From Ricinus communis (Eukaryota; Streptophyta; Magnoliopsida; Malpighiales; Euphorbiaceae): 64,000 bases of DNA. The translations under genes were made by a program, and so were the position numbers. A model generated the notes under the pieces. It was given only the letters and a program-made list of their open reading frames with translations. It was not told where the DNA came from and did no database searches. The stretch spans positions 16,499,582 to 16,563,581 of the forward strand of contig NC_063262.1 of NCBI RefSeq assembly GCF_019578655.1, written 5' to 3'. Below are positions 20,327-30,250 of the stretch, piece after piece; positions within the stretch are counted from its first letter, which is position 1, and every line of letters begins with the position of its first letter.

Positions 20327-21907
20327 ATGTCCACCGGACGAGGATCGAGGAGTTTACAAGAGGAGGCGGACCGATGGTTCCTCTTCCTCTCGATCGTCGA
20401 GACCTTGCCGACTAGTTCGGGCCAAATTAGACCACCGCAGCGCCATCGATTCCTACTTTTCCAAGGGCAGCCCACCTTTGAGCGGAGATATCAATCGATG
20501 AGGCACAAAGATTTGGGAAAGGCGTGGGATAGGCGGCCGTGGCGAGGCCGTCGAACTTGCAGTGACACCCCATTTCAACATTTCTTTGACATTGTTGAAC
20601 CAACATATAGGGAGTTGGTATGGGTTGCGGCACTTTCTTTCTCGCAAAGCCGATTGCGGGACTTCCAACAACCGGATGCGATCGGTTTCGGACTAGCAAA
20701 GTGAGACTTTCATGATGAGTGTACGGTTTGGGGTACACTTAGGCTTGTGGACCGAGGAGGATCTGTTGGAGAGGTTTATAGTCATTGTATACACACGCTG
20801 GTGTGTCATATCCACAGATGTGGGCTGAGATTTACGATGACGAGGGTTCTGATTCCGACCATTCAAGGCGTCTAACTTGCCTGAGGGACTGCGGTACTTG
20901 CATGCATTGCTGGCTAGGACCATCACTGGCAGGGGAGATAGTGGTGGTGTAGTTACCCAGTCAGACTTGTTTATACTTTACAGCATGCACCAGCACTAGT
21001 CTATCGACATGGGGTACTTATTGGCCAGACAGATCAGTGCCTTCTGCAATAACTCAAAGAAGGTATTTTTCTGTTTTGGGACTTACATTACTCGACTGGC
21101 TAGGAGCTTAGGAGTTTTGGAGGAAGCGATACCACATTTGACAGAGCTGGGGGTGATGGACACGTTGGGACTTCCCCAAATGGTTAGTATGGGGATGGTG
21201 ACTCACAGGCAGGGTCCGCTAGGACTAGAGTATAGACTAAGGAATGCTCTCTTGGCAGCATTCAGAGAGGAGCGACCTGCCCCACGAGCCCATGGTACAC
21301 AGGATGTCCCACCTTCTTCTGATATTCCGGGGTATTCCTCCAGACCGTCTACTTCAGCTCCTTCTGGTTATTCATCAGCTGTTTTAGGAGTCTTCCCAAT
21401 TGAGTTTAGAGAGCTGCAGCTTAGAGTGCAGAGGTTGGCAGAGGAGCAGCAGCAGCATTTCATTCGACAAGAGGCTTTTCAACAGGACCTTTTACAGCGT
21501 CAGGCTGAGTTTCAGAGCCAGATGATGGCTCAGTTAGAGAGGCAGAGGGCTATGCTTCAAAGCCTTATTGAGCAGGGAGGTAGGTTAGAGGCCTCTATGG
21601 CCAATGACATGTTCGATGATATTTTTGCTACAGACTTTGCACCGTCCATAGAGCCGGGTTCGAGGCGAGCCATTTTGACATCCCTCTAGCGGATGATCTA
21701 GGCCGGCCCTCCCTCTCCGACTGAGCACCTTTCAACACGGCTGACGAGCCTCCTATTGGCCGCTCCTGGCGATCCACCGGCTCGCATGTGACACTACTTC
21801 CGATTCTCGGAGAGCAGCCCACTCCTCCACCACGGACCGGCCAGTCGCCACAGTATACTGTTGATGCACCTCTTTTCACTCCGGAGCCATAATCAGGGCA
21901 GTATTAG
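20327..21907 (+). pseudogene. third ORF of element D (ATHILA ORF-1 type), nearly open
   Basis: Starts ATGTCCACCGGACGAGG. A basic Arg/Ser-rich beginning, PPQRHRFLLFQGQPTFERRY, VEPTYREL, LPEGLRYLHALLARTITGR (about 20880) and YITRLARSLG match the order in A. The 3' part, 21009-21689, is open for 226 codons and ends in a Gln-rich coiled-coil-like stretch (LRVQRLAEEQQQHFIRQ... FQQDLLQRQAEFQSQMMAQ). Frame changes occur before 20580, at about 20700-20860 and after 21689; a TAG at 20997 fits a changed CAG. No membrane segment or signal peptide seen, so calling it env would rest on position only. Confidence 0.62.
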
Positions 21908-23232
21908 TTTCTTTTTCCTTTTTCATTTCATATATTTTGTACACTGAGGACAGTGTGTCCTTCAAGTGTGGGGTGGGTGATATTTATCCCATCTTAGTTA
22001 TTTGTTTATTCTTTGTGCAATTTTTTGTAAAATTTTGAAAATTTTTCACTTTGTTTCGATGCTCTTACTGTTGATTTGATTTTGAAATCCTGTTTATGTC
22101 CATGTGATCGGGTAAAACCGATAGTGTTGAGTTTTGCGGAAGAGTGTAAGATAATTAGTTTGAGTTTTGCACTAAGTTGCTTTGGTTTATTTAATTCGGT
22201 TTTGATGATTTTTGTTTGGAACCTACTCAAAAGCACACTTGTGAGAAATTGAGCCTAAATTGTAAGCATACACTTTATATGCTTGTATTTATTTCTTCTT
22301 GAGAGTGCCAAATCATCTTTACTTTTAGAACTTGCTCGGTAATGCTTATGAGAGCCACAAGGAGAGTTTAACACTTTGGTATGATAGAGGCACTTAGTTT
22401 TTCATTCTAGCCAAATAGCCTTCATTCGTTTATTGATTCTGTAGATAACCCTTTCTTTCACCATTTTTTTTATCATATTCTATTACCACTAAGTTTTATT
22501 CTGCTTTGGGTTATGATTTTGCACATGAGTTGTTTTTATTGGGAACTTTTGTCTTGGGAATAGCTTTGGAATCTTGTAGCAGCTTACTTCGATCCAAAAG
22601 AAATTCACTCTATTATGTGAATGTTCTTCCCTTATGAAAAAAAGAAAAAAAAAAAGAAAGAAGATAATATAAAAAAAAAAAGAGGGAAAGGTGATGAAAA
22701 GAAAGAAAGTAAGTGAGCTAAACATTTTAACTTGATTCCTATTTCCCACCTTGGACTAGTATCCATTGTTTACCCCTTGTGATCATTGTGACTTGTGTGC
22801 ATGTCATGTATTTCATTGCAGAACACCATAGGTTCAACTCTGACCAAATTTACCTACCCTTACCTAATCCCCATTACAACCCTTATAAAGACCTCTTGAC
22901 ATGGTTGTTGACTCTCCATAAGTGGTAGGAGTAGGATTTAAGAGCAAGCATATAGTAAGTAAGGCAGTAGTTGATGCATTGAGCGATTAAACACTACCCT
23001 TTAAACACTTTGAGTGATTTAGAGTGAATCTGGTGAGGAGATGGTTCCGAATAATTTCCTTAAGGCGATGATTTTGTGAATTATTGGCATCTTGGTTGTG
23101 ATACTTGAATTGATTGCTTCGTTTCTTTTTGTTTGACTTGTGCTTGTTAAGGATATGTGCAGGAACTCTCTAGCTTGTTTGTCAGTTTAAGTATTGTTCC
23201 TTAGTGGTTTATTTTTCTTATTTTACTTTTGA
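21908..23232 (+). repeat. 3' non-coding domain of element D
   Basis: Non-coding. The second PPT-like motif (AAGTGTGGGGTGGGT) lies slightly upstream at 21964-21978 in a GAGGACAGTGTGTCCTTC context. An A-rich stretch is at about 22635-22690. The counterpart of the conserved segment is near 22380-22430, weaker than in A, E and G. Confidence 0.7.
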
Positions 23233-23271
23233 TTGCTTGAGGACAAGCAATGAGCTAAGTGTGGGGTTATT
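23233..23271 (+). promoter_or_regulatory. hairpin and polypurine tract of element D
   Basis: TTGCTTGAGGACAAGCAA at 23233-23250 is a perfect 7-bp stem with loop AGGA. It is followed at once by TGAGCTAAGTGTGGGGTTAT and T, ending at the LTR start (23272). Confidence 0.85.
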
Positions 23272-24747
23272 TGATGTGCGTAAAATACACACATCTAAAT
23301 GGGGTTTTTAAGATTGATTTTATGGACATTTGGATGTGAATTGGTCTCAACACTCACCTTATACATATGCTTGTGTGCATTAGGTCCAAAAGAGGTCAAA
23401 GGATGAAAAAGGAAAGAATTGGAGCATAATTGGACGTCAAAGCTGCCGAAACGAGCTAAGTACGAGCATGAGGAAGCTGAACATGGCCGTGTTGATCTCA
23501 ACACTGGCCGTGTTCTCAACATGGTCACAAACATGGCCGTGTTACCAACACGGGAACAAAAACGGCCGTGTTGGACATCAAAGAAGAAGTAGATTTTAGG
23601 GAGCACGGCCACAGAGAGTAACACGACTCGGAACACCATCCCGTGTTGGGAACACGGCCAGGAACACGGCCGTGTTGGAGGCGACAGGGGGTATTAATTA
23701 AAAGAACGAAAAGAAGAGAAAGAGAGGAGGCCAGGGTTAGAACGTCCCAAACCCTAATTTTTCTTTCTCTAAGGGTTTTCTGAGTTGAAACTAACAGAAA
23801 AGGAGACTTGGATCAAGGTTTCAATCGGATTTCCTTGAAGGATCGAAGATTAGGCGAGGTTCGTTGATTGATTTTCAAATCGAGCAAGAGGAACAAGAAT
23901 CGATTCAATTGGAGCAAAAGGATTTGGGGCTGTTTACTCTCATCCAAGGGTGTAATTGGGTTTTCTCTACCTTTGCTTATTGTTGTAATTGAATTCTTGT
24001 ATATTTTGAGAATGAACATGATTAGCTAGATTGATTTAATCCATTGGGATTTCTTTACTATGTTGGCTTGATATTATATTGTTGGATTGTTCGAGTTGGT
24101 TTTGTATTCTTCTTGTTTTCAGTATTAATAAGATTATGCATTATTCATGAGACGTTATGAATTGTGATGTTTAGATTGCTTTATGAGATTGAGAAATCCG
24201 TTTGGCAATTGGAATTTTGAATAACAAGAACAGGTTAATAATCGCTTAGAGATAAGGATAATTAACTAGCCGGATTAAGAATTAACAAAGCTTAATAGAG
24301 GCGGATTAAAGCTTAATGCCAATTTAAGAATCAATCGTTAGGAAGAGATTCCAACTTTAGGTTATTAGGTTTAGGAATTCGGTTATCTCGAGAGAGAGAA
24401 ACCGAATTCGGTTAAGAATTCATCCACGGGTAGCATAATTAGACTCACCAATCCTTTTATCTTTTGTTTGATTGCCAACTAGTTTAGATTTCCTTTGGGT
24501 TTGTCTTCTTGTCTTGATTATTTCGTTTACCAATCACTCTTGCATCTCCCTTAGGACTTAGCTTGTAGCTATTAGTTAGTTTATAAATTATTTATCGCTA
24601 ATTTTAGGTTAATATAACAAAGAACAAAGGAGTAACTCTAGGCTTTCACTTTCCCGAGGAATACGACCTTGATACTCGCCATTAGTGCTAGACTGCATCG
24701 ATAGGTACACTGCCTTAGATTGTAGCTAACACGAGTAGCACCTATCA
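23272..24747 (+). repeat. 3' LTR of element D
   Basis: TGATGTGCG...CCTATCA, 1476 bp. Close to the 5' LTR. It keeps one perfect AACACGGCCGTGTT (23663-23676), has an extra AT-rich stretch GGGGTATTAATTAAAAG near 23686, and differs mostly between 23480 and 23700. Confidence 0.92.
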
Positions 24748-24752
24748 GTTTG

Positions 24753-24980
24753 CTTCATTATCTTTTCAGTTTGTTTGGCATTTTACTTTTGTATTTCATC
24801 ATTTATAGTTTACAGTTTAGTTGACCTTTCACCATTTGCTTAAGGTTAGATAACACTTAGTATAGTAGTAGCTTTAGGTTCACCCGTTCCCTAGTGGATA
24901 CGACCTTGATACTCGCCATAAGTGCTAGCCTATATCGATAGGTTCACTGCCATAGGTGTAGTTGCATTAATAGCCCATCA
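24753..24980 (+). repeat. 3' LTR of element A, second part
   Basis: After the GTTTG duplication (24748-24752) the text continues A's LTR: TGCTTCATTATCTTTTCAG, then the conserved block with GATACGACCTTGATACTC, ending AGCCCATCA at 24980. Position 24981 starts unrelated element L sequence. Confidence 0.85.
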
Positions 24981-25298
24981 AACCTTTAAAGCGCGACTGC
25001 GTTTCTTCAAAAATATAGTCATTGTGACTGAATTTCAATAGTGCGATTGTGCTTCTCAAGCATGCCCACGCTTCTCCTTATTTTTTGTAAAAAATTAGCC
25101 GTTAAAAAATTTTTCAAATTAACTTTAAAATCAAATCTAGCCATTTCCAGCCGTTCTTTATCCCCTTTAAGGCTATATAAGGCATATTCTTTAGGGTTTC
25201 ATTACTTTTACACATATTGGCATTCAAATCTTCAAAAACTCTTTCTTTCTCTTCTTTAATCCTTCAAAAACCTTCTTCATATCCTCAATATCAATCGT
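24981..25298 (+). promoter_or_regulatory. promoter-like segment ahead of the L ORF
   Basis: Short repeated words (GCGCGACTGCG, GTGCGATTGTGCTTCTC) and a TATA box in GGCTATATAAGGC (about 25169-25181) lie about 120 bp before the first recognisable codons of the L ORF. The word AAAGCGCG recurs at about 36157 in what may be L's own LTR start. This is the same layout as in A and D. It is inference from sequence order only. Confidence 0.4.
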
Positions 25299-26490
25299 GA
25301 GTTTCAAGAAAAGCTGTTAGGAGAGGTTCTTCCTCCTCTGAATCTATTATAGAAAGAATGAAAGGTGTTGATGATGAGGCTAGAATCAAATTCATGACAA
25401 TAGAAAGGAAGAAGATTCAAGCAAACTGATTTTTTGATGAGGAAGCACTTATCAAGCTTGGTATTTAGGAAGAGGTACATTCCCTCCTATAAAATGTAGG
25501 CTTAAAAGAATTCTTCCTACCCTAATCCTTAGAGTTGGGATATAAAAATCTTACTAAGAAATTTCTCTCTACCCTAGTGATCAACAAAAAGGGAGATAGG
25601 GATGAGTATTATGGAATAGAATTTAGGCTATTTTGGGAGAAAAAGATCCTTTCTAGACCTCAATTCTCATCTATCTTTGGATTCCAAGAGAGATGACATC
25701 TATCCATTATTAAAATGCCTCTCTCTCCTTCACAATTTTGGAGGCAAATATCCATAAAAGACACTCACTCCAAAGGCTCCCTCTCAAAAGACCTTAAATC
25801 CTTAGCTCATTGGGTTATGCATAGGGTGATAGCTACCAACACCCATGCAAGAGACAACGGGATGGAAAAAGTGCCTTAAAAAGATATTCTCTTCCTCTTG
25901 TAATGATTAATGATTAGTGAATTCTCACTTCAAAATTCTTTCTTGATAATCTTCTCGATCTTGGCAACACTAAAAAAGGTGCAATTCTTGTGTCTTCTCA
26001 TATAAACAAGAATGCCAAGCACCTTTAAGTTCTTTCACCTCTCAACAAAACCTTCCTTACCCCTCCTATTTCACCTATCTCTTTAGATCTAGAATTTCTT
26101 GAGCATATGCTAAAGTCATAAGACTTAGTCCTAAATGAGAAGTTGATGGTGAATTCTTCCTTCTTATTAGGGAATAAGTTGATGATAGAAAGAAGAGGAA
26201 AAATGATTATAGAGTGCCAAGTTAACCCACTCCCTCCATTTTTCATGGCTAACCCTCTCTTTCTTTTGAAGAAAAGGTTCTCAAGCAAATGGAGAGGACT
26301 AGAAACTATCTTCATCACTTACATGCGGATCTTGTAGAGATTCAAAAAGTCCACAAAATTTCTCATTGTCATGTTGCAGATTGGGAAGAAGAAGAAGAGG
26401 CTCAAATTTCTCCTCTCCAAGCTAGTATAAGTGGATGAGGCAAAGGAAAGGAGCTTATGGTTGTGTAAGAAGAAGAAGAAGAAGATTGAC
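25299..26490 (+). pseudogene. ATHILA ORF-1-like gene of element L, decayed
   Basis: Broken plus-strand reading with Ser/Arg-rich start (GSSSSESIIERMKG), VDDEARIKFMTIERKKIQ, EEVHSLL, FLSTLVINKKGDRDEYYGIEFRLF, PQFSSIFGFQER, MPLSPSQFWRQISIKDTHSKG, LKSLAHWVMHRVIAT and ARDNGMEKVP. The order EFLSTLV ... EFRLF ... PQFSSIFGF ... AHRV is typical of plant ATHILA ORF-1 proteins and parallels the third ORFs of A and D, though it is only distantly similar to them. Several stops interrupt it. The minus-strand 97-codon frame overlapping it is a shadow. Confidence 0.6.
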
Positions 26491-26541
26491 CTCATTTTTC
26501 ACTTTACTTTTTCTATTTTTTCCATTTATGCATTATTCTAT

Positions 26542-28036
26542 TGATAAGCATCATACTACACATGTTTTCATGCCCGATTGTTTACATTTTTATGCATGAT
26601 TATCCCGTTTATGCTAGAATCACCTGTCTTTTGCTTCCTTTCTCGTTTCAGGTCATTTTCGAAGGACACCATCAATAATCGAGGGAAATACGTGTGATTA
26701 CGGACCAAAATCCATCAAATTGGGTGAGAACTAGCACCCCGAGGGTTGAGCATGGCACGGACTCCGGCCGTCTTTGAATTACCAAGAGGCTATCCCCAAT
26801 TGTGCCATTTCGGCCACGACTTGGTAGCCACCACGGCCTCCATCACGGCCTGTGGTGGCTCGGCCTAACGAGCATGGCTTGGAAAGAGTCGGCCAGACTC
26901 CACAGATTCAGCCTTGCACGGACTCGTGGTCTTGAATCATCACTGACTTAGACTCGGTAGTGTTGAATCATCACAGCCTGGACTCCGGCCATGCTGAATC
27001 AACTATATAGGCAATTTTGAGTTCGTTTAGAGGGGGGACGATTTTTGGACTCAATTCCAAGACACACACTTAATCAATTATTTCCTATACCTCAATTGTA
27101 GACCTTGAGAGATCAAAAATTCATCAATTGAAGGGGGGATTTCACTTGTTCCAACATCGAATTGAAGATCAAGACAAACTTTGGGAGCATTCAAGAGGCA
27201 ACTAGGGTTTGAGATTTCGAATTTTGCAATTTTAGGGTTTCTCATTCAGCTTGAAAGAGAAGGGTGTACATGCCTTTAATTTGTTTTTCCTTATTTTGTT
27301 CCCTAATTGCTTTAACCATGAACATGAGTAGCTAGATCTTTTGAATCCATTAGGGTTCACCTTTGTTGATGGATTATGCTTAATTGTTAGTTTTTATAAT
27401 TGTCATTCTTGCAATCTTCTTGCTATTCAGTAATAAAAGTTTGATTCAGTTAATTTGAGACGTTGGATTAATTGTTTATTAGATTGTTTCTTGACATTGA
27501 GAAATGCTTGTTACAACTGGACATTGAATAGTAAGGACTGGTAGTTAAACTTAGAGATAAGGTTGATTTACTCGCCGGATTAAGAACTAATAACTCTTAA
27601 TAGTTTTAAATCATACTTAATGCTAATCTGTAGTAATCCGATAGGAAGAGATTCCATTAGGTTAGTGCAGGTTTAGGAATCCGGTAAGCTCGAGAGAGGA
27701 ACCGGGATTCAATTCAGGATTTAGGCACGGGTAAGCAAGATCGGCAATCCATACAATCCATTTTTAGAATTCCATCACTTAGGCTCCCTTTTGGGTTTGT
27801 TTCTCTCTTTGCAATTGTCTTTTGATTGTCCGTTGTTCTTCATTTACTTATTTGCACTCATAACCATTAGCTGGTACGTTAGAACTTTCACACCCTATTT
27901 CAGACTAGATAACATAGCAAACAGTAGTAACTCTAGGTTCACCCGATCTCTAGGGATACGACCTTGATACTCACTAGTGCTAGGCTGCATCGGTAGGTTC
28001 ACTGTCTTAGGTGTAGGTTGCATAAAGAGTCCATCA
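26542..28036 (+). repeat. 5' LTR of element E
   Basis: TGATAAGCATCATAC...GTCCATCA, 1495 bp. GC-rich tract of inverted CACGG/CCGTG-type words at 26740-27000, TATA-like CTATATAGG at about 27002, GTGTACATGCC near 27264, conserved 3' block GATACGACCTTGATACTC near 27954. Confidence 0.92.
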
Positions 28037-28042
28037 AGTTTT

Positions 28043-28059
28043 TGGCGCCGTTGCCGGGG
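28043..28059 (+). other. primer binding site of element E
   Basis: TGGCGCCGTTGCCGGGG, identical to the D site and fully complementary to the 3' end of plant tRNA-Asp. It lies six bases after the LTR. Confidence 0.92.
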
Positions 28060-28296
28060 AACACAGTAACGGTGAACTAGAGTGAATTGTTTTTGTGTTA
28101 ATTTAGTCATTATTTGTTTATTCATTTATTCTTTTTTTATTTTTTTTATTATTTATTATTTATTATTATATTGTTTTTGTTGATTAGTGGTTGTGTGGAC
28201 TTTCGGTTTCAGGTAGTTTATGACCAGGAGCTCAAACTCGAATCTTATAGAGCCTCTATCTGATCCAGAACGATCCTCAGACTCTTAAGGAAGAGG

Positions 28297-29379
28297 TTGC
28301 AATTAGAAGAGGAGGAGATTGAGGTTGAGGTACCTGTGGATAGACTAGACACGATGGAAAACCATGATCCCCAGGCCAACGACGATCAGAGGACAATGTA
28401 TGAGTTTGCTCGACCATCTTTAGATGGGACGAAAATAAGTATAGTCAGACCTGCTGTAGCGGCCAATAATTTTGAGATAAAGGCCAATGTTATCCAGATG
28501 ATCCAGCAAAGCGTGCAATTTGGAGGATTGCCCAGCGAGGATCCCAATGCACATATCTCCAACTTTTTGGAGATTTGTGACACATTCAAGATAAATGGAA
28601 CAACCGATGATGCCATTAGGCTGAGATTGTTTCCATTTTCCTTGAGGGACAGAGCAAAGAGATGGCTGCAATTTCTTCCACAACAGACGATCACTACCTG
28701 GAAGGCGTTGGCCGAAAAAATTTTATATAAGTATTTTCCTCCCGCTAAAACTTCTAAACTTAGAAATGACATATCTTCTTTTGTGCAGTTTGATGATGAA
28801 AGCATGTACGATGCATGGGAGAGATTTAAAGATATTTTGAGATGCTGCCCACATCACGGATTGCCAATGTGGATGCAGGTTCAGACCTTCTACAGCGGGT
28901 TGAACCTTGCAACGAGGCAGATGGTGGATGCTGCAGCAGGTGGGGCGCTAAATAGTAAGATGCCCGAGCAGGCTCAGAACTTGATAGAGGAAATGGCCAT
29001 GAACAACTATCAGTGGCAATCCTCTAGGAGCCGACCAGGAAGACAGGGAGTGGTCAACCAAGTGGACTCTACAGCAACCTTGGCAGCTCAAGTGGAGCTT
29101 CTAGCCAAGAAGATCGACCAACTCCAAATGCCGATTCATGCAGCGAACGTTGGCTGCGAGTTTTGTGGTGGCCCGCATTACAGTGCAAATTGTACCGCGG
29201 GAGGTATGTTTGCTTCATCCTCTACTACTTTTCCATCTAATTCTGCTATGTCTTCTGATGTTGAACAGGTTGATTATATGGGGAATGCCCCAAGCGGTGA
29301 GAACGATCCTTACGATGAATACATACAACCACGGGTGGCGCAATCATCCCAACTTGATTGGAGGAATAATAACGCTTAG
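28297..29379 (+). CDS. gag polyprotein of element E (capsid + nucleocapsid)
   Basis: 360 codons open, the best-preserved gene in the window. The likely original start is ATG at 28220 (MTRSSNSNLIEP), now in another frame, so one base was lost or gained before about 28285. The capsid part, about residues 60-240, has HISNFLEICDTF, LRLFPFSLRDRAKRWLQ, WKALAEKILYKYFPP and ALNSKMPEQAQNLIEEMA, all typical of the plant retrotransposon gag domain. The zinc knuckle CEFCGGPHYSANC is residues 287-299. Gag assembles the virus-like particle and binds the RNA. The TAG at 29377 interrupts the reading, which continues in the same frame to about 29612. Confidence 0.88.
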   Translation: MQLEEEEIEVEVPVDRLDTMENHDPQANDDQRTMYEFARPSLDGTKISIVRPAVAANNFEIKANVIQMIQQSVQFGGLPSEDPNAHISNFLEICDTFKINGTTDDAIRLRLFPFSLRDRAKRWLQFLPQQTITTWKALAEKILYKYFPPAKTSKLRNDISSFVQFDDESMYDAWERFKDILRCCPHHGLPMWMQVQTFYSGLNLATRQMVDAAAGGALNSKMPEQAQNLIEEMAMNNYQWQSSRSRPGRQGVVNQVDSTATLAAQVELLAKKIDQLQMPIHAANVGCEFCGGPHYSANCTAGGMFASSSTTFPSNSAMSSDVEQVDYMGNAPSGENDPYDEYIQPRVAQSSQLDWRNNNA

Positions 29380-30231
29380 GGTGCACTGGTTTTCGGAGAA
29401 TTCATCAGACAGCGTGCCTGAGCTCCTCTACCAGAAAAGAAGTCAAATTTAGAGGAGCTTATGATGAAGTTTGTGACGTCTACGGAGATGAGGTTCCAGC
29501 AAACTGATAGTGCACTTAGGAACCAGCAGGCCTTGATTCAGAACTTGGAGACCCAGATTGGCCAAATCTCTAAGATGTTATGCGAAGGCGATGAGGCCTC
29601 CGAGCACCACTGAGTCTAACTCGAGGGAGCACGTGAACGCCATTACTTTGCGTTCAGGTAAGTTAGTTTCAGCTCCTTCTAAGCCTGTTTTTGATGATGC
29701 CACTATTGATGTGTAGGTTAAGGCAAGCAGTAAGGTTAGGGAACCTGAGGGACAAAAGGTGAAATCAATTCCAGTTAAGGAATATCAACCTAAGATTCCT
29801 TATCCTGCTAGAGATAAACAAGCAAAGGCGAAAGAGCAGTTCAGTAAGTTTTTAGATATTCTTAGACAACTGCATATTAACTTGCCTTTTATTGATGCAT
29901 TGGAGCAGATGCCGAAGTATGCTAAGTTCTTAAAGGACATACTTAGCAGAAAAAGGAAGTTGGAGGAGGTCGCCTATGTTCAGCTTAATGAGGAGTGCTC
30001 AGCGGTGTTTCAGAGCAAGTTGCCAGAGAAACATCACGATCCAGGGAGTTTCACTATTCCTTGCACTTTAGGTAATTTATATGTTGATGATGCATTAGCT
30101 GATTTGGGGGCTAGCATAAATGTCATGCCCACTAGTTTGTTCAATAAGCTAGGTTTGAGGGAGGCAAAATCCACTAGGATGTGCATACAATTAGCTGACC
30201 GTTCTGTTAAGCTTCCTAGGGGAATTGTGGA
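29380..30231 (+). pseudogene. gag-protease linker and protease, left copy, of element E
   Basis: Continues gag with LEELMMKFVTSTEMRFQQ and, after a frame change near 29590, SREHVNAITLRSG. TAG at 29714 interrupts. 29759-30231 is open: SKFLDILRQLHINLPF, MPKYAKFLKDIL, CSAVFQSKLPEK and the active-site block ALADLGASINVMP (DLGAS at 30111-30125), then LPRGIVE. At 30231 it breaks off into a 21-bp filler and a truncated LTR. The last 319 bp (29913-30231) are repeated at 31467-31786. Confidence 0.82.
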
Positions 30232-30250
30232 GTTTCACTATTCCTTGCAC

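Larger units (their letters stand above)
16309..24747 (+). mobile_element. non-autonomous Athila-like element D inserted in A's LTR
   Basis: Complete unit: 5' LTR 16309-17749, intact tRNA-Asp PBS, 5.5-kb internal region, hairpin/PPT, 3' LTR 23272-24747, perfect duplication GTTTG at 16304-16308 and 24748-24752. The internal region codes a mini-gag, an acidic ORF and a third ORF, but has no capsid, protease, RT, RNase H or integrase. It must have moved with proteins supplied by another element. The two LTRs are very similar, with most differences in the GC-rich U3 tract. Confidence 0.9.
1..24980 (+). mobile_element. Athila-lineage Ty3/gypsy element A, cut by the left window edge
   Basis: Order on the plus strand: gag tail, protease, RT, RNase H (1-3309), integrase (9555-10806), third ORF (11809-13564), 3' non-coding domain, hairpin and polypurine tract (15160-15198), 3' LTR (15199-16308 plus 24753-24980). 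Two later insertions split it: B inside the RNase H/integrase linker and D inside the 3' LTR. Removing B (and one copy of its duplication) rejoins the linker with the usual residues on both sides. The protease motif DLGAS and an extra ORF after integrase fit the Athila lineage. All coding parts carry stops and frameshifts, so it is dead. The 5' LTR and the left target duplication lie outside the window. Confidence 0.85.

Noticed and set aside
20327..21907. Envelope gene
   Set aside because: Position fits, but there is no signal peptide, furin-type site or membrane helix; the conserved EPTYREL block points to the ATHILA ORF-1 family of unknown function.
28386..28805. 139-codon minus-strand frame
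   Set aside because: Shadow of the gag gene of element E, which has clear domains on the plus strand.
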